Shown: positions 49,459 through 61,498, counted from the stretch's first letter. The stretch is DNA of 64,000 nt from Pseudomonas vancouverensis (GCF_004348895.1 NZ_RRZK01000012.1:62001-126000), one strand, 5' to 3'. The notes: generated by a model not told the origin, from the sequence alone. Translations and numbers: made by a program.

Positions 49459-50679
49459 TCAAGCCATCACTTCACTGCGATAACGCAAGGCAACGAGCGC
49501 AATCAACGCCAACAGATAAGCCGCGCAAACGAACAGGTAAATGGATTGCAAGCCGTAGACCTGGCTGAAAAGGCCGCCCGCGCAGATGCCGGCGATAGAG
49601 GCCATCTGCACCGCGCTTTGGGCGATGCCCATGACATGACCCTGCTGCGTGCTGTCGGCGGTTTTCGAGATCAGCGCCATCAGCACAGGCGTCGTTGCGC
49701 CCAACAGTACGCCCCAGAAAAAATAGGCGCTGACGAACACCAGCGGTTCACGGGTAAGGGCGGCGATCGCGCTGAGGCCCGCGCAGCCGATGACGATGCA
49801 GGTGATCCGGTGCAGCGTCTGCTGGCGGGTGCGTCCTTCAAAATAACGCGCCCAGTGCGTGGCCGAGACGATAAAGCCCAGGGCCAGCAACCCGTAGCAC
49901 AGACCGACCAGGGAGTGGCTGACCTCGAACACCGAGCTGACGTACAACGAAAACGAGGTCTGCGGGAGCATGCGTGCCAGCAGCAGAATCCCCATCACAC
50001 CCAGCAATGACAACAATGCCGGGTTACGCCACAGACTGTCATAGCGCCGGGTTGCCGTGGCGTCTTTGGCCGTAGGCGTCCGGGGTGCGGGCGGAACATT
50101 GGGCAGGGTGATTGCCGCAATGACCGTGCACAGGGCACAGAGCGCCGACGCGACGATGTTGATCCAGAAGAACGTCGCATGGTCGAGGATCAACCCGCCC
50201 ACCACTGCGCCGAGCAACGAACCGACATTGGTTGAAATCTGCAGGATGGCAAACAGCCGCGCCCGTCGTGCCGGCGCTTCGATGCTGACCCCGTAAGCCT
50301 GGGCCGGGGCGATGTAGCCGGCGCAGGCGCCTTGCAGGAAACGCAACAGCAGGATCACCCAGATGTCGCTGCACAGCGCCAGGCCCAACTGCGTCAACGA
50401 CAGGCCGACGAGGGCGCGGATCATCATCAGCTTGTGCCCGTAGCGATCACCGATGCGGCCCCAGAACGCGCTGGTGAGCATGATTCCGAGCATGGGGCCG
50501 ATGTACACGGCGACACTGGCGAAGCTGAACAACGACTCTGAAGTGGTCAGCTCGCGCAAATACAACGGCCAGAACGGGCCACTCATTTCCATCGCACCCA
50601 TGGACACCAGCTGAATCGCGAACAGCAGATAAACCAGGATTCTTACGCTCGATCCCTGAAACGTACCTGTAAGGGGCAT
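49459..50679 (-). CDS. MFS transporter (MdtG-like) beside the siderophore locus
   Basis: 406 residues from ATG 50679 (MPLTGTFQGSSVRILV), 12 hydrophobic segments. The helix 2-3 motif is FWGRIGDRYGHKLMMIRALVGLSLTQ and helix 5 has ISTNVGSLLGAVVGGLI, as in drug:H+ antiporter-1 proteins. Lies 74 bases upstream of fecI on the same strand. Related MFS genes adjoin siderophore loci in other bacteria, so export or import of a siderophore is possible but not shown. The frame continues to 50775 without family support. Confidence 0.85.
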   Translation of the reverse strand: MPLTGTFQGSSVRILVYLLFAIQLVSMGAMEMSGPFWPLYLRELTTSESLFSFASVAVYIGPMLGIMLTSAFWGRIGDRYGHKLMMIRALVGLSLTQLGLALCSDIWVILLLRFLQGACAGYIAPAQAYGVSIEAPARRARLFAILQISTNVGSLLGAVVGGLILDHATFFWINIVASALCALCTVIAAITLPNVPPAPRTPTAKDATATRRYDSLWRNPALLSLLGVMGILLLARMLPQTSFSLYVSSVFEVSHSLVGLCYGLLALGFIVSATHWARYFEGRTRQQTLHRITCIVIGCAGLSAIAALTREPLVFVSAYFFWGVLLGATTPVLMALISKTADSTQQGHVMGIAQSAVQMASIAGICAGGLFSQVYGLQSIYLFVCAAYLLALIALVALRYRSEVMA

Positions 50680-50783
50680 GGGCGACTCTCGATGGTTGAA
50701 CCGTAACTGGCTGGCGCGAAGGGTACCGGTTAATGAGGCAGGATGGCGATGGCTCGATGACTTCATTCTCCACAAACGAAAAA

Positions 50784-50817
50784 ACCGGGAGACACTTCAG
50801 GTCTCCCGGTTTTTTTG
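50784..50817. terminator. Bidirectional Rho-independent terminator
   Basis: ACCGGGAGAC-N7-GTCTCCCGGT with perfect 10-base arms, A-rich before and seven T after on the plus strand, and T-rich after on the minus strand. It ends the second arnT transcript (stop 50830). Confidence 0.9.
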
Positions 50818-50829
50818 TGTGGCGATGAA

Positions 50830-52551
50830 TCAGGGCTGTGTTTGCGGGAATATGAAGACGTGCAGGTTGCCGCGCTGATAATGCTTGCCGTCGACCGGCA
50901 ACGCTTCGACTTCCTCGGCTTCAGCAACGCTGTTGACCCGCAGCGCCACGCCCACCGAGCCTTTTTTACGCGCCTCGGTCATCCATTCCCCGACGTTCTT
51001 CACGGTCACCAGCCGCGGGGCTGCTTCCGGTGCACTGAGTCCGTACTTCAGCTCCCCGACCACGTTGTACAGATCCACCTGCGGGCGGTTGGTCAGCCAG
51101 GACAGCGCCGATGCCGCGCCCAGGTCGTTGCTGAGCAAGGATGACGTCTGCTTCAAGCTGTCCAGGTGCTCGGAGATGAAACGGTCAGGCATCTTGCTGT
51201 CGACGATCTGGCTCGGCATAGCCGCCGGCAGCAGTGCCACCAGCAGCCAGATGCCGAGGGCCGGCGCTGCCCACAACTCCAGCGGACGCAGCAGCTGCAA
51301 GGCGTTGGCGATGATCCAGCCGAGCAGGACGATGAACGCCAGGGACAGGCTGAACATCTCGGTGTTTTCGTACACCTCTTTGCTCAATTGCAGGTATAGC
51401 AAGGCAATCAGTGCAGCAGTGGCGATGACCACGTTGATCCAGCCATTGATGCGTATGGCCCGGCCGCGTTGCTGAGTCAGCAAACCGCACACCGCATGGC
51501 CCATCAGCAACGCCAGGGGCATCAGGCACGGCATGATGTAGGTCGGCAGCTTGCCGCTGCTCATGCTGAACACGGCCAACGGCAACAACAGCCAGAGCAG
51601 GAGGAACGCGCTGACAGGCTGACGCTTGTTTTTCCAGGCCTGAATGAAGGTCTCCGGCAGCAACGCCGCCCACGGCAAGGCAGAGACCACCATCATCGGC
51701 AGGTAGAACCACCATGGACGGGCGTGCTGGGCGTTGTCAGCGGCAAAGCGACGGACGTGTTCATTCCAGAAGAAGAAATTCCAGAAGTCCGGTTCCTGAT
51801 GGTGAATGGCAAGCGCCCAGGGTACGCAGACTGCGGCCGCGAGCAACACCGCCAGCGGGCCGTAGCGCAACAATTGGCCGAGGCGACGCTGCCAGACCAT
51901 GTAGGGCAGGGCGATCAGCGCGGGCAACAGCCAGGCGAGAAAACCCTTGGTCATGAAGCCCATGCCGCAGGCCACGCCGAGCAGCAGCCAGGCACCGAGC
52001 CGGCCACGGGTGGTCTTGCTATCGATGGCGAACCACAACGACACCAGGCTCAGGTTGACCCAGAAAGTGAACTGCGGATCGAGGTTGGCGTAACCGGCCT
52101 GGCCGGCGATCAGGCCGAAGCTCATGTAGAACAGGGCGCAGGCGAAACTTTTACGCGGATCGCCCCAGAAGCGGCGGGCAATCAGGTAGGTCAGCCACAC
52201 GCTCAATCCGGTGCTCAGGGCTGATGCGATGCGCACACCGAACAGGTTATCGCCGAATACGGCCTGGCCGATGGCGATCATCCAGTAACCGGCAATCGGT
52301 TTTTCGAAATAACGCAGACCCATGAAGTGCGGTGCAACCCAATTGCCGCCATGGAGCATTTCCTGGCTGATTTGCGCATAACGGGTTTCATCGGGAATCC
52401 ACAGACCGTGGGTCATCAGCGGCAACAGGTAGAACGCCACGAAGGCCAGGATCAGGCCAAGGGCGATCCAGCGCTCATTGATAAAGGCCGGTCCCGCATG
52501 CAGGCGAGACACGGTACCGGTGGAACGGGGGAGTGGCTGATTTGACGTCAT
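50830..52551 (-). CDS. arnT2: Second ArnT (lipid A aminoarabinose transferase), outside the arn operon
   Basis: 573 residues, close in pattern to the operon Arn[55 protein letters not shown] and [19 protein letters not shown] occur in the same order. An additional N-terminal tail of about 28 residues precedes the first helix. A GT-C membrane enzyme transferring L-Ara4N or a related sugar from undecaprenyl phosphate to lipid A. Lies 174 bases after the Ais-like phosphatase gene on the same strand. Different acceptor or expression compared with ArnT is inferred, not shown. Confidence 0.9.
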   Translation of the reverse strand: MTSNQPLPRSTGTVSRLHAGPAFINERWIALGLILAFVAFYLLPLMTHGLWIPDETRYAQISQEMLHGGNWVAPHFMGLRYFEKPIAGYWMIAIGQAVFGDNLFGVRIASALSTGLSVWLTYLIARRFWGDPRKSFACALFYMSFGLIAGQAGYANLDPQFTFWVNLSLVSLWFAIDSKTTRGRLGAWLLLGVACGMGFMTKGFLAWLLPALIALPYMVWQRRLGQLLRYGPLAVLLAAAVCVPWALAIHHQEPDFWNFFFWNEHVRRFAADNAQHARPWWFYLPMMVVSALPWAALLPETFIQAWKNKRQPVSAFLLLWLLLPLAVFSMSSGKLPTYIMPCLMPLALLMGHAVCGLLTQQRGRAIRINGWINVVIATAALIALLYLQLSKEVYENTEMFSLSLAFIVLLGWIIANALQLLRPLELWAAPALGIWLLVALLPAAMPSQIVDSKMPDRFISEHLDSLKQTSSLLSNDLGAASALSWLTNRPQVDLYNVVGELKYGLSAPEAAPRLVTVKNVGEWMTEARKKGSVGVALRVNSVAEAEEVEALPVDGKHYQRGNLHVFIFPQTQP

Positions 52552-52725
52552 GACTCGTCCTTGGCGTGGAAGACGCTACTGGGTCAGGGTGTGTGCGCTG
52601 TAATTTGCTAGGGGGGTGGCGCAGATGAATGTATGGCGCAGGGGGAAGTTATCCATTACTTCGCTGAATCGTCCCTGAACCAGCGATAGAAAGTATGGAT
52701 GCAACCTGCGTAACAGGTGATTACA

Positions 52726-53382
52726 TCACTGTTTAATTGGTAACAAAGTGTTCCAGTCTTCTGCGTTTACAATGCCCAGTACTTGCAGTTGTCCGTTGGG
52801 TTCAATACGCACGAACAGCGAACTTGTGTATTCGGCGTCCTTGGCGGCGTGCTTGTAGCCAGTCTGCTTTTCAAAGTCGGCGATGCAGCCGCTGTGCGTT
52901 ACCAGCACCAGGTTGCGATGGGCGACCTTGTGTGCCACCACGTCATTGCGCAGTGTACTGCCGCAAGACGCCAGCCACTCCTGCGCCATTGGGTCGTTGT
53001 GGAACATATAATGCGCCGTCTGCGCGGTACGGGTCACCGGGCTGGTCATGATGTCGGCTTTTGCCAGCCCCAGGTGGGACAGGGCTTCACCCACGTGGGT
53101 CGATGCTTCACTGCCGATCAGGGTAATGCCATCGGCCGGACCGAGACACTGATGGTCGGAGCGGTCGCAACGCTCGGCGTGGCGAATCAGCACCGCAACA
53201 TCACCGGCCTCCCAGCTTTTCAACAACTCTGCCCGGCTCTTGGCATTCTCGTGAATCAGCAGCGCAGGTGATTTTGGCCACAGGACAAACCCCGTGACCA
53301 ATGCAATCCCCAGAACAGCACCGGTGGCTGTCAGCAGTTTGAAGAGTCTGGACTTCGGTTTGTGAAGTTTGGAGTTGCCCAA
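52726..53382 (-). CDS. ais: LPS core heptose(II)-phosphate phosphatase, Ais/PmrG-like
   Basis: 218 residues. A membrane anchor or signal near 14-34 precedes a histidine-phosphatase domain with LIRHAERCDRSDHQCLG (RHAE) and later VLVTHSGCIADFEKQTG with the second His. Periplasmic dephosphorylation of LPS core heptose is the role of Ais/PmrG in enterics, where the gene adjoins arn. The start is TTG at 53382 with AGGTGG 7-9 bases upstream and no ATG nearby. Upstream of arnT2. Confidence 0.8.
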   Translation of the reverse strand: MGNSKLHKPKSRLFKLLTATGAVLGIALVTGFVLWPKSPALLIHENAKSRAELLKSWEAGDVAVLIRHAERCDRSDHQCLGPADGITLIGSEASTHVGEALSHLGLAKADIMTSPVTRTAQTAHYMFHNDPMAQEWLASCGSTLRNDVVAHKVAHRNLVLVTHSGCIADFEKQTGYKHAAKDAEYTSSLFVRIEPNGQLQVLGIVNAEDWNTLLPIKQ

Positions 53383-53520
53383 GTTGGTCCACCTGTTGAG
53401 GCGCGAATAAAACCGCTGTTGAACAGTAAGTTTTAAATGGCGTGAAAATCCCGCACTGAAACAACTCCAGTGGGGTCATTGGCGAACAAACTAACGCTGA
53501 GGAGGTAGCGGACCAGTGAA

Positions 53521-53577
53521 ATGAATGTGAAAAAAATGCAGTGGTCGCTGGACGGCGAGATAGTTGGTTATTGGTAA
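53521..53577 (+). other. Possible 18-codon micro-ORF
   Basis: ATG 53521 opens MNVKKMQWSLDGEIVGYW followed by TAA. AGGAGGT lies at 53500-53506, a strong Shine-Dalgarno but at a long 15-base spacing. It is on the plus strand between two minus-strand genes, in a spacer of 298 bases. No homologue is recognised; it may be chance. Confidence 0.2.
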
Positions 53578-53630
53578 CCGTTATCTTTTGAGCTGAGTAC
53601 GTAAGCGGGGCAACGAAGGGGGAACAAAAA

Positions 53631-53659
53631 ACTCCACGGCACTCGGGTTGCCGTGGAGT
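53631..53659 (-). terminator. Rho-independent terminator after pqiC
   Basis: ACTCCACGGCA-N7-TGCCGTGGAGT, perfect 11-base arms, followed on the minus strand by TTTTTG. It lies 22 bases after the pqiC stop. Confidence 0.85.
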
Positions 53660-53680
53660 CAGGGGCAGCAGGATCGGGGG

Positions 53681-54241
53681 TCAGGAGGCGGACGGGCAAG
53701 TACCGCCGGGCCGTGACGCAGCCTGGCTGATCATGGCCGCCAGACGCTTGACGTTGTTCTGCTGGGCAAGCACCAGATCATCGATGCTGGCGCCCGAAGG
53801 CGTCTGCAAGGTGCTGCGACAAATGATCTTCGGGCTGTCGGCCTGTGTGCCGCTACGAAGGCGCCATTTCACATCCATCAGTGCGTACTGGCCAGGTACC
53901 GAATCAAAACGCTGGATGTCGATGCGCACCGATTGCCGCCCTTGCGTACCCGTGTTGACCAACTGGATTTCCAGGGCGTTGCGCAGTTCATCCACCAGGT
54001 TGGCACCCCACCATTGGGTTTCCAGGATCGCCAGGCCGCTGTTGCCCTCACGAATGACAATCTGCGGGCGGTCGACCTGGGGCGGAACGGTAATGGCTTC
54101 GATCTTGATGCCGCCGGTGATGGCCCGGGAGTGATCGCCCGATTGCACCGGTGTCAGGGTGTGGAACTGAATCGGATCACTGCGGCACGCCGCCAGCAGC
54201 AACAGCGCAGTGACCAGGGTGATCTTCAGCGGAAAAGCCAT
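53681..54241 (-). CDS. pqiC: PqiC outer-membrane lipoprotein (ABC-type transport auxiliary)
   Basis: 186 residues. Signal peptide with lipobox LAAC at about 16-19. FHTLTPV, ITVPPQVDRPQIVIR and WWGANLVDELRNALEIQL match the YmbA/PqiC fold. Thought to hold the PqiB periplasmic tube at the outer membrane. 17 bases after pqiB; a terminator follows. Confidence 0.9.
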   Translation of the reverse strand: MAFPLKITLVTALLLLAACRSDPIQFHTLTPVQSGDHSRAITGGIKIEAITVPPQVDRPQIVIREGNSGLAILETQWWGANLVDELRNALEIQLVNTGTQGRQSVRIDIQRFDSVPGQYALMDVKWRLRSGTQADSPKIICRSTLQTPSGASIDDLVLAQQNNVKRLAAMISQAASRPGGTCPSAS

Positions 54242-54258
54242 GGGCGTTGCTCCTTGGG

Positions 54259-55935
54259 TCAGTTGCGCGGAGGCGCTTGCAGGTCCATCGGCGCGGCATT
54301 TTTCGGACGGCCGCGAATCAGCGATTCAGGGTGACGACCGAGGTAGTCCGCCAGGTCGCGCAGGGATCTCGACGTACGTCCGAGTTCATCCAGGGTTTGC
54401 CCCAGTTTCTCCCGTTGCGGCGAGTCATCGGCCAGGGTCGCGCTGGCTGACTGCAAGGTGGCGTCCGCCGATTGCAAGGTCTTGCTGACGTCGGCCAGGG
54501 TGGTTTGCACGCTCGGCAAGGTCTTGCTGTTGAATTGCTGCATGCCTTTACGCAGCTCGACGAGGTTGCCGTCCAGGTTGCCGGCAATCCGTTCGATCGG
54601 CAGCTTGTTGATCTTGTCGACCATGGCTTCGAGTTTTTCCTGCAGTTGCTCGAGGTTGCCCGGTATGGTCGGAATCATGATGGGGCGGGCGTTGGCATCA
54701 AAAGTCACTTTCGGGGCCTTAGGGTAGAAGTCCAGCGAGATGTACAACTGCCCGGTCAGCAGGTTGCCCGTACGGGCCTGAGCACGCAGGCCATTCTCCA
54801 CGAAGCTGCCGATCACGCGTATGCCGCTGGCTTCGTCATTGGGGTCGTTTTTGAACGCCTCGAGTATTTTGGTATGAGCTCTTCCCAAACGCTGCGGGTA
54901 GACCACGATGCCGACATTGATCGGAAAGCTGCGGGTTTTATCGTCGTAATCGAGATTGATCGCCACCACCTTGCCGATTTCCATGCCCTGGAATTCCACC
55001 GGCGCATCCACTTTCAAGCCACGCATGGCCTGGTCGAAACGCAAGGCCATGAACTGCGGTTTGCCATTGGGTGGGGCGAGGGCGCTTTGCTGGTCCTCGA
55101 ACAGTTCGTAGGCATATTCCTCGGCGGCGGGTTTGTCGTTGGGGTTGTAGTCGGGGGCGCGGAAGGCCACGCCGCCCACCAGCATCGATGACAGGGACTC
55201 GGTCTTGAGGGCGAAACCGTTGGCGCCGACGCTCATGTCGATGCCGCTGGCATTCCAGAACCGGGTGTTTTCGGTGACGAACTGGTCGTTGGGCGCGTGA
55301 ATGAACAGCTCGATGTTCACGCCTTTGCCGTCAGGGTCCAGCGCGTAGGCCACGACCTGGCCGACCGGGATTTTGCGGTAGTACACCGGCGAACCGATAT
55401 CCAGCGACCCCAGGTCCTGGGTGTGCAGGGTGAAGCGTTTGCCCGGTTCGCCATAAGTGATGGGCGGCGGGTTCTCCAGTCCCTTGAAGTTTTTCCCACG
55501 AGCGTTGGCCTGACCGATATCGGCACCGATGTAATCACCGGACAACAAGGTATCGATGCCCGACACGCCGCCGGCGCCGATGCGCGGCCGGACCACCCAG
55601 AACTGCGAGTCTTCGCGGGTAAAGGTTTCCGCCTGCTTGGCCAGTTTGATGGTGGCGTTGACGCTCTTCTGGTCATCGGCGAGGTCGACTTCGGCGACAT
55701 GGCCGATCACCACGTTACGGTACTTGACCTCGGTTTTGTTGGCCGTCAGGCCATCGCCGGTCTTGAAGGTGACGACAATGGTCGGGCCTTCCTGCAGGAT
55801 GCTGTGCACGACCAGGGAGATGCCCACCAGTACGGCGACGATCGGCACGATCCAGACCAGCGACACGCTGAAACGGCGGGTCTTGATCGGGGCCTGCCCC
55901 GGGCCTTGTGGCCCGTCAGTGGCTTGTGGCTTCAT
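54259..55935 (-). CDS. pqiB: PqiB, MCE-domain periplasmic lipid-transport protein
   Basis: 558 residues from ATG 55935 with AGGAGG 6 bases upstream. One N-terminal membrane helix (about 22-45), then three MCE domains (KTGDGLTANKTEVKYRNVVIG near 55; GSPVYYRKIPVGQV near 175; DAPVEFQGMEIGKV near 300), and a C-terminal coiled region about 430-530. This is the PqiB architecture that spans the periplasm as a hexameric tunnel. Overlaps pqiA2 by 20 bases. Confidence 0.93.
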   Translation of the reverse strand: MKPQATDGPQGPGQAPIKTRRFSVSLVWIVPIVAVLVGISLVVHSILQEGPTIVVTFKTGDGLTANKTEVKYRNVVIGHVAEVDLADDQKSVNATIKLAKQAETFTREDSQFWVVRPRIGAGGVSGIDTLLSGDYIGADIGQANARGKNFKGLENPPPITYGEPGKRFTLHTQDLGSLDIGSPVYYRKIPVGQVVAYALDPDGKGVNIELFIHAPNDQFVTENTRFWNASGIDMSVGANGFALKTESLSSMLVGGVAFRAPDYNPNDKPAAEEYAYELFEDQQSALAPPNGKPQFMALRFDQAMRGLKVDAPVEFQGMEIGKVVAINLDYDDKTRSFPINVGIVVYPQRLGRAHTKILEAFKNDPNDEASGIRVIGSFVENGLRAQARTGNLLTGQLYISLDFYPKAPKVTFDANARPIMIPTIPGNLEQLQEKLEAMVDKINKLPIERIAGNLDGNLVELRKGMQQFNSKTLPSVQTTLADVSKTLQSADATLQSASATLADDSPQREKLGQTLDELGRTSRSLRDLADYLGRHPESLIRGRPKNAAPMDLQAPPRN

Positions 55936-56608
55936 CCATGTCCTCCTCTTTGAATGGGCTGTGCGGTGCTTCATCTGGCGTACTGCTGTGCGTCTGATCC
56001 CGTTGTTTGTCCCAGATCAGCCGCGGATCGAAACTCATCGCCGACAGCATGGTGAAAACCACCACCAGACCGAAGAACAGAATGCCCGGCCGCGGTTCGA
56101 TATCCGCCAGGGCCTGGAACTTCACCAGCGACGCCACCAGGGCGACCACGATGACATCGAGCATCGACCAATAGCCGATGACCTCGACAAAGCGATACAG
56201 CGTCGAACGCTCCTTGCGCGCCCATGCGCTGTCCCGTTGCACGGTCACCAGCAGCAGGGTGATGGCGACGAACTTGATGCCGGGCACGGCGATACTGGCG
56301 ATGAAAATGATCAGGGCGATGTCCCAGGCGCCGGCCTCCCAGAACTCCAGCACGCCGCTCATGATCGTGCTGTCGGCGCCGTTGCCGACCATCTTGGTGT
56401 TCATCACCGGCAGCAGATTGGCCGGGATGTAGAACGCCAGGGCGGTGAACATGTAGGCCCAGGTGCGGGTCAGGGAGTTGGTCTTGCGCCGATGCAGCGG
56501 TGCGCCGCAACGCTCGCATTCGTGGGGTTCGTTGGTCATGTCGCAAGCCAGGCCGCAGCTGTGGCACAGGCACAGGTTGAGTTCGTCGGCGTACGGAGGT
56601 GTGCTCAT
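55916..56608 (-). CDS. PqiA-type membrane protein, second half
   Basis: 230 residues from ATG 56608 (MSTPPYADELNLCLCHSCG). An N-terminal zinc-ribbon-like CxxC pair (CHSCG and CERCG) is followed by four membrane helices with FYIPANLLPVMNTKMVG and GYWSMLDVIVVALVASLVKF. It corresponds to one of the two repeats of E. coli PqiA. Overlaps both neighbours, so it is made together with the first half and PqiB. Confidence 0.9.
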   Translation of the reverse strand: MSTPPYADELNLCLCHSCGLACDMTNEPHECERCGAPLHRRKTNSLTRTWAYMFTALAFYIPANLLPVMNTKMVGNGADSTIMSGVLEFWEAGAWDIALIIFIASIAVPGIKFVAITLLLVTVQRDSAWARKERSTLYRFVEVIGYWSMLDVIVVALVASLVKFQALADIEPRPGILFFGLVVVFTMLSAMSFDPRLIWDKQRDQTHSSTPDEAPHSPFKEEDMDEATSH

Positions 56609-57201
56609 AGGGTGTCCCACAGATCACGGATATCGCGCCCGGCGATGCGGATCATCATCAGGCTGAGCACGGCGAGGGCGAACAGGCCGATACCGGGCAA
56701 CACGTCGAGCAGCCCGGCGAGCTTGATCACCGCGACCATGGCCCCGAGCAGGCAGACTTCGAGCATGCTCCAGGGGCGCAGGGTTTCCAGCCAGCGCATG
56801 CAGAACTTGAAACCGGGGGCGCGCTGCTGGCGGAGGGCGAAGCTCAGTACCCAGATCAATAGCAGCAATTGGAAAATCGGCGCGATGATCATGGCGATGG
56901 CCGCGACCATGGCCATGAAGGTGATTGGCCCAAGGCTCAGGGCCAACACCGAGTCCCACAGGGTCGCGCTGTTTTTCAAACCTTTCAGGCTGATGCTCAT
57001 GACCGGATAGCAGTTGGCAAAAATCCACAGCACCAGGGCGGTGAAGGTCAACGCCAGGCGCTGCTCCACGGTCAGGCCGTTATAGCGCTGAAGCACGCCG
57101 CCACAGCGGACACACAGGGTTTTCTGATGTTTGGCGAGCACCACTTTTTCATACACGCTGTCGCAGTGCTCGCAGATGATCAGCTGATCAGTAGATGCCA
57201 T
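56605..57201 (-). CDS. pqiA: PqiA-type membrane protein, first half
   Basis: 198 residues. CEHCD and CVRCG near residues 10-34 form a zinc-ribbon-like pair; four helices follow with ANCYPVMSISLKG and PWSMLEVCLLGAMVAVIKLAGL. Opens the pqiA1-pqiA2-pqiB-pqiC operon; its stop overlaps the next ATG by 4 bases. Inner-membrane part of the Pqi lipid-transport system. Confidence 0.9.
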   Translation of the reverse strand: MASTDQLIICEHCDSVYEKVVLAKHQKTLCVRCGGVLQRYNGLTVEQRLALTFTALVLWIFANCYPVMSISLKGLKNSATLWDSVLALSLGPITFMAMVAAIAMIIAPIFQLLLLIWVLSFALRQQRAPGFKFCMRWLETLRPWSMLEVCLLGAMVAVIKLAGLLDVLPGIGLFALAVLSLMMIRIAGRDIRDLWDTL

Positions 57202-57363
57202 GGGGTCAAGCTCAACAGGTGGCAGGAAGTTCAGAGCACTCCCTCAATATAGAAGTGACTCGCGATTGAGCAAATCGAAAGTCGAAACAAAGGGATATGT
57301 AGAAGGGTGAGCGGGCCAAACCCTGTGGGCGCTTCAGGATATGTCGTCGCCGCGAGCAGGGTT

Positions 57364-57390
57364 TGTAGGAGCGAGCTTGCTCCGGGCGGC
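57364..57390. repeat. Single REP copy
   Basis: TGTAGGAGCGAGCTTGCTCC followed by GGGCGGC, one arm of the common REP type, between the puuB-like gene end (57446) and pqiA. Confidence 0.65.
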
Positions 57391-57445
57391 GTTCCGACGA
57401 TGGACGTCAACGAAGACGCGGGGGAGCAAACTGCAGTGGAACCGA

Positions 57446-59862
<2,417 letters not shown>

Positions 59863-59905
59863 TCAGGCGTTTCTTTGGTGTTCGAGCGGCCGCCATTGCG
59901 AGCAG

Positions 59906-59986
59906 GTCGCGCCGTCGCTCCCACAGTTGAAATGCGCTCTCCTGTGGGAGCGACGGTGCGACGACTCGACTTGCTCGCGATGGGGC
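59906..59986. repeat. Long perfect REP hairpin plus half REP
   Basis: CCGTCGCTCCCACAG (59912-59926) and its exact inverse (59942-59956) give 15-base arms, flanked by GTCGC / GCGAC. A further CTTGCTCGCGATGGGG REP end follows at about 59970-59986. It lies between the synthetase and the potF-like gene and may break the transcript. Confidence 0.75.
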
Positions 59987-60006
59987 CCTTGAAGGTGGCG
60001 AAGATC

Positions 60007-61365
60007 TCAGACGCTGAGCAACAGGAACTCACGCTCCCACGAACTGATCACGCGCTTGAAGTTCTCATGCTCGGCGCGTTTGACCGCAACGTAGCCACGC
60101 ACGAACTTGCTGCCCAGGTAGCGGCTGACGGTGTCGCATTCTTCCATCTGCGTCAGCGCTTCTTCGATGGTGATCGGCAGGCGCAGGTTGCGACGCTCGT
60201 AAGCGCGGCCCTGTACTGCAGCGCTTGGCTCGATGTGCTCGACCATGCCCAGGTAACCGCACAGCAGGCTGGCGGCGATGGCCAGGTACGGGTTGGCGTC
60301 GGCACCCGGCAGGCGGTTTTCCACGCGCATGGCGTCCGGGCTGGAGGTCGGTACACGCAGGCCGACGGTGCGGTTTTCTTCGCCCCACTCGACGTTCACC
60401 GGTGCCGAAGTGTCCGGCAGGAAGCGGCGGAACGAGTTGACGTTCGGTGCGAACATCGGCAGCAGTTTCGGGATGTACTTCTGCAGGCCGCCGATGTGGT
60501 GCAGGAACAGCTCGCTCATGTTGCCGTTTTCATCGGCGAAAATCGGCTTGCCCGTTGCGATTTCGACCACGCTCTGGTGAATGTGCATGGCGCTGCCAGG
60601 CTCGTCGCCGACCGGCTTGGCCATAAAGGTGGCCGCCACGTTGTGCTTGAGCGCCGCTTCACGCATGGTGCGCTTGAACACGGTGATCTGGTCGGCCAGG
60701 TCGAGGGCGTCGCCGTGACGGAAGTTGATTTCCATCTGCGCCGGACCGTCTTCGTGGATCAACGTGTCGAGGTCCAGGCCTTGCAGTTCGCACCAGTCGT
60801 AGACGTCTTCGAACAGCGGGTCGAATTCGTTGGCAGCATCGATGGAGAACGACTGGCGGCCGCTTTCGGCACGGCCCGAACGGCCCGTCGGTGCCTTGAG
60901 CGGCAAGTCCGGGTCTTCGCAGCGCTGGGTCAGGTAGAACTCCATTTCCGGCGCAACGATTGGCTTCCAGCCTTTGTCGGTGTACAGCTGCAAGACTTTC
61001 TTGAGCACGTTGCGCGGCGACAGTTCGATCGGGTTGCCGAACTTGTCGAAGGTGTCGTGGATGACAATGGCGGTTGGCTCGATCGCCCATGGCACCACGT
61101 AAACGGCGTCGGCCACCGGCTTGCAGACCATGTCGATGTCGGCAGGGTCGAGCAGGTCGTAGTAGATGTCGTCGTCGACAAAGTCCCCGGTTACCGTTTG
61201 CAGAAGGACACTTTCCGGCAGGCGCATGCCTCGCTCATGCAGGAACTTGTTGGTCGGTGCAATTTTGCCGCGTGCAATGCCGGTCAGATCGCTGACGACG
61301 CACTCGACTTCGGTAATCTTGTGATCTTTCAGCCAAGTGAACAGCTGATCGAAAGGGACATTCAT
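60007..61365 (-). CDS. Glutamine-synthetase-like gamma-glutamylpolyamine synthetase (PuuA/SpuI type)
   Basis: 452 residues from ATG 61365 (MNVPFDQLF). GS fold with short N-terminal domain (ECVVSDLTGIARGKI), metal/ATP blocks VAPEMEFYL, AQMEINFRHGD, GSAMHIHQSV and NRTVGLRVPTSSPDAMRVENR. It lacks the adenylylation features of GlnA and has the length of P. aeruginosa SpuI/SpuB. ATP-dependent attachment of glutamate to polyamines starts catabolism. First gene of the polyamine set. Confidence 0.9.
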   Translation of the reverse strand: MNVPFDQLFTWLKDHKITEVECVVSDLTGIARGKIAPTNKFLHERGMRLPESVLLQTVTGDFVDDDIYYDLLDPADIDMVCKPVADAVYVVPWAIEPTAIVIHDTFDKFGNPIELSPRNVLKKVLQLYTDKGWKPIVAPEMEFYLTQRCEDPDLPLKAPTGRSGRAESGRQSFSIDAANEFDPLFEDVYDWCELQGLDLDTLIHEDGPAQMEINFRHGDALDLADQITVFKRTMREAALKHNVAATFMAKPVGDEPGSAMHIHQSVVEIATGKPIFADENGNMSELFLHHIGGLQKYIPKLLPMFAPNVNSFRRFLPDTSAPVNVEWGEENRTVGLRVPTSSPDAMRVENRLPGADANPYLAIAASLLCGYLGMVEHIEPSAAVQGRAYERRNLRLPITIEEALTQMEECDTVSRYLGSKFVRGYVAVKRAEHENFKRVISSWEREFLLLSV

Positions 61366-61498
61366 AAAGACCTCGTTATTGGTTTTATTAACGCCAGAAG
61401 AAGCCGATTTCATCTATCCGACACTTCCCCTGTAGCGCGTTGACGACTATCTTGGGCGAGCCTTGCCGTTCCATCTATCCACTTTAAGCAGTACAAAG

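Noticed and set aside
53409..53425. PhoP-box-like repeat TGTTCA-N5-GGTTTT upstream of the ais-like gene
   Set aside because: Only 27 bases before the start codon, leaving no room for a -10 element, start site and the Shine-Dalgarno.
61366..61498. Sigma54 promoter for the polyamine synthetase
   Set aside because: No GG-N10-GC pair with acceptable flanks was found; near matches have N9 spacing.
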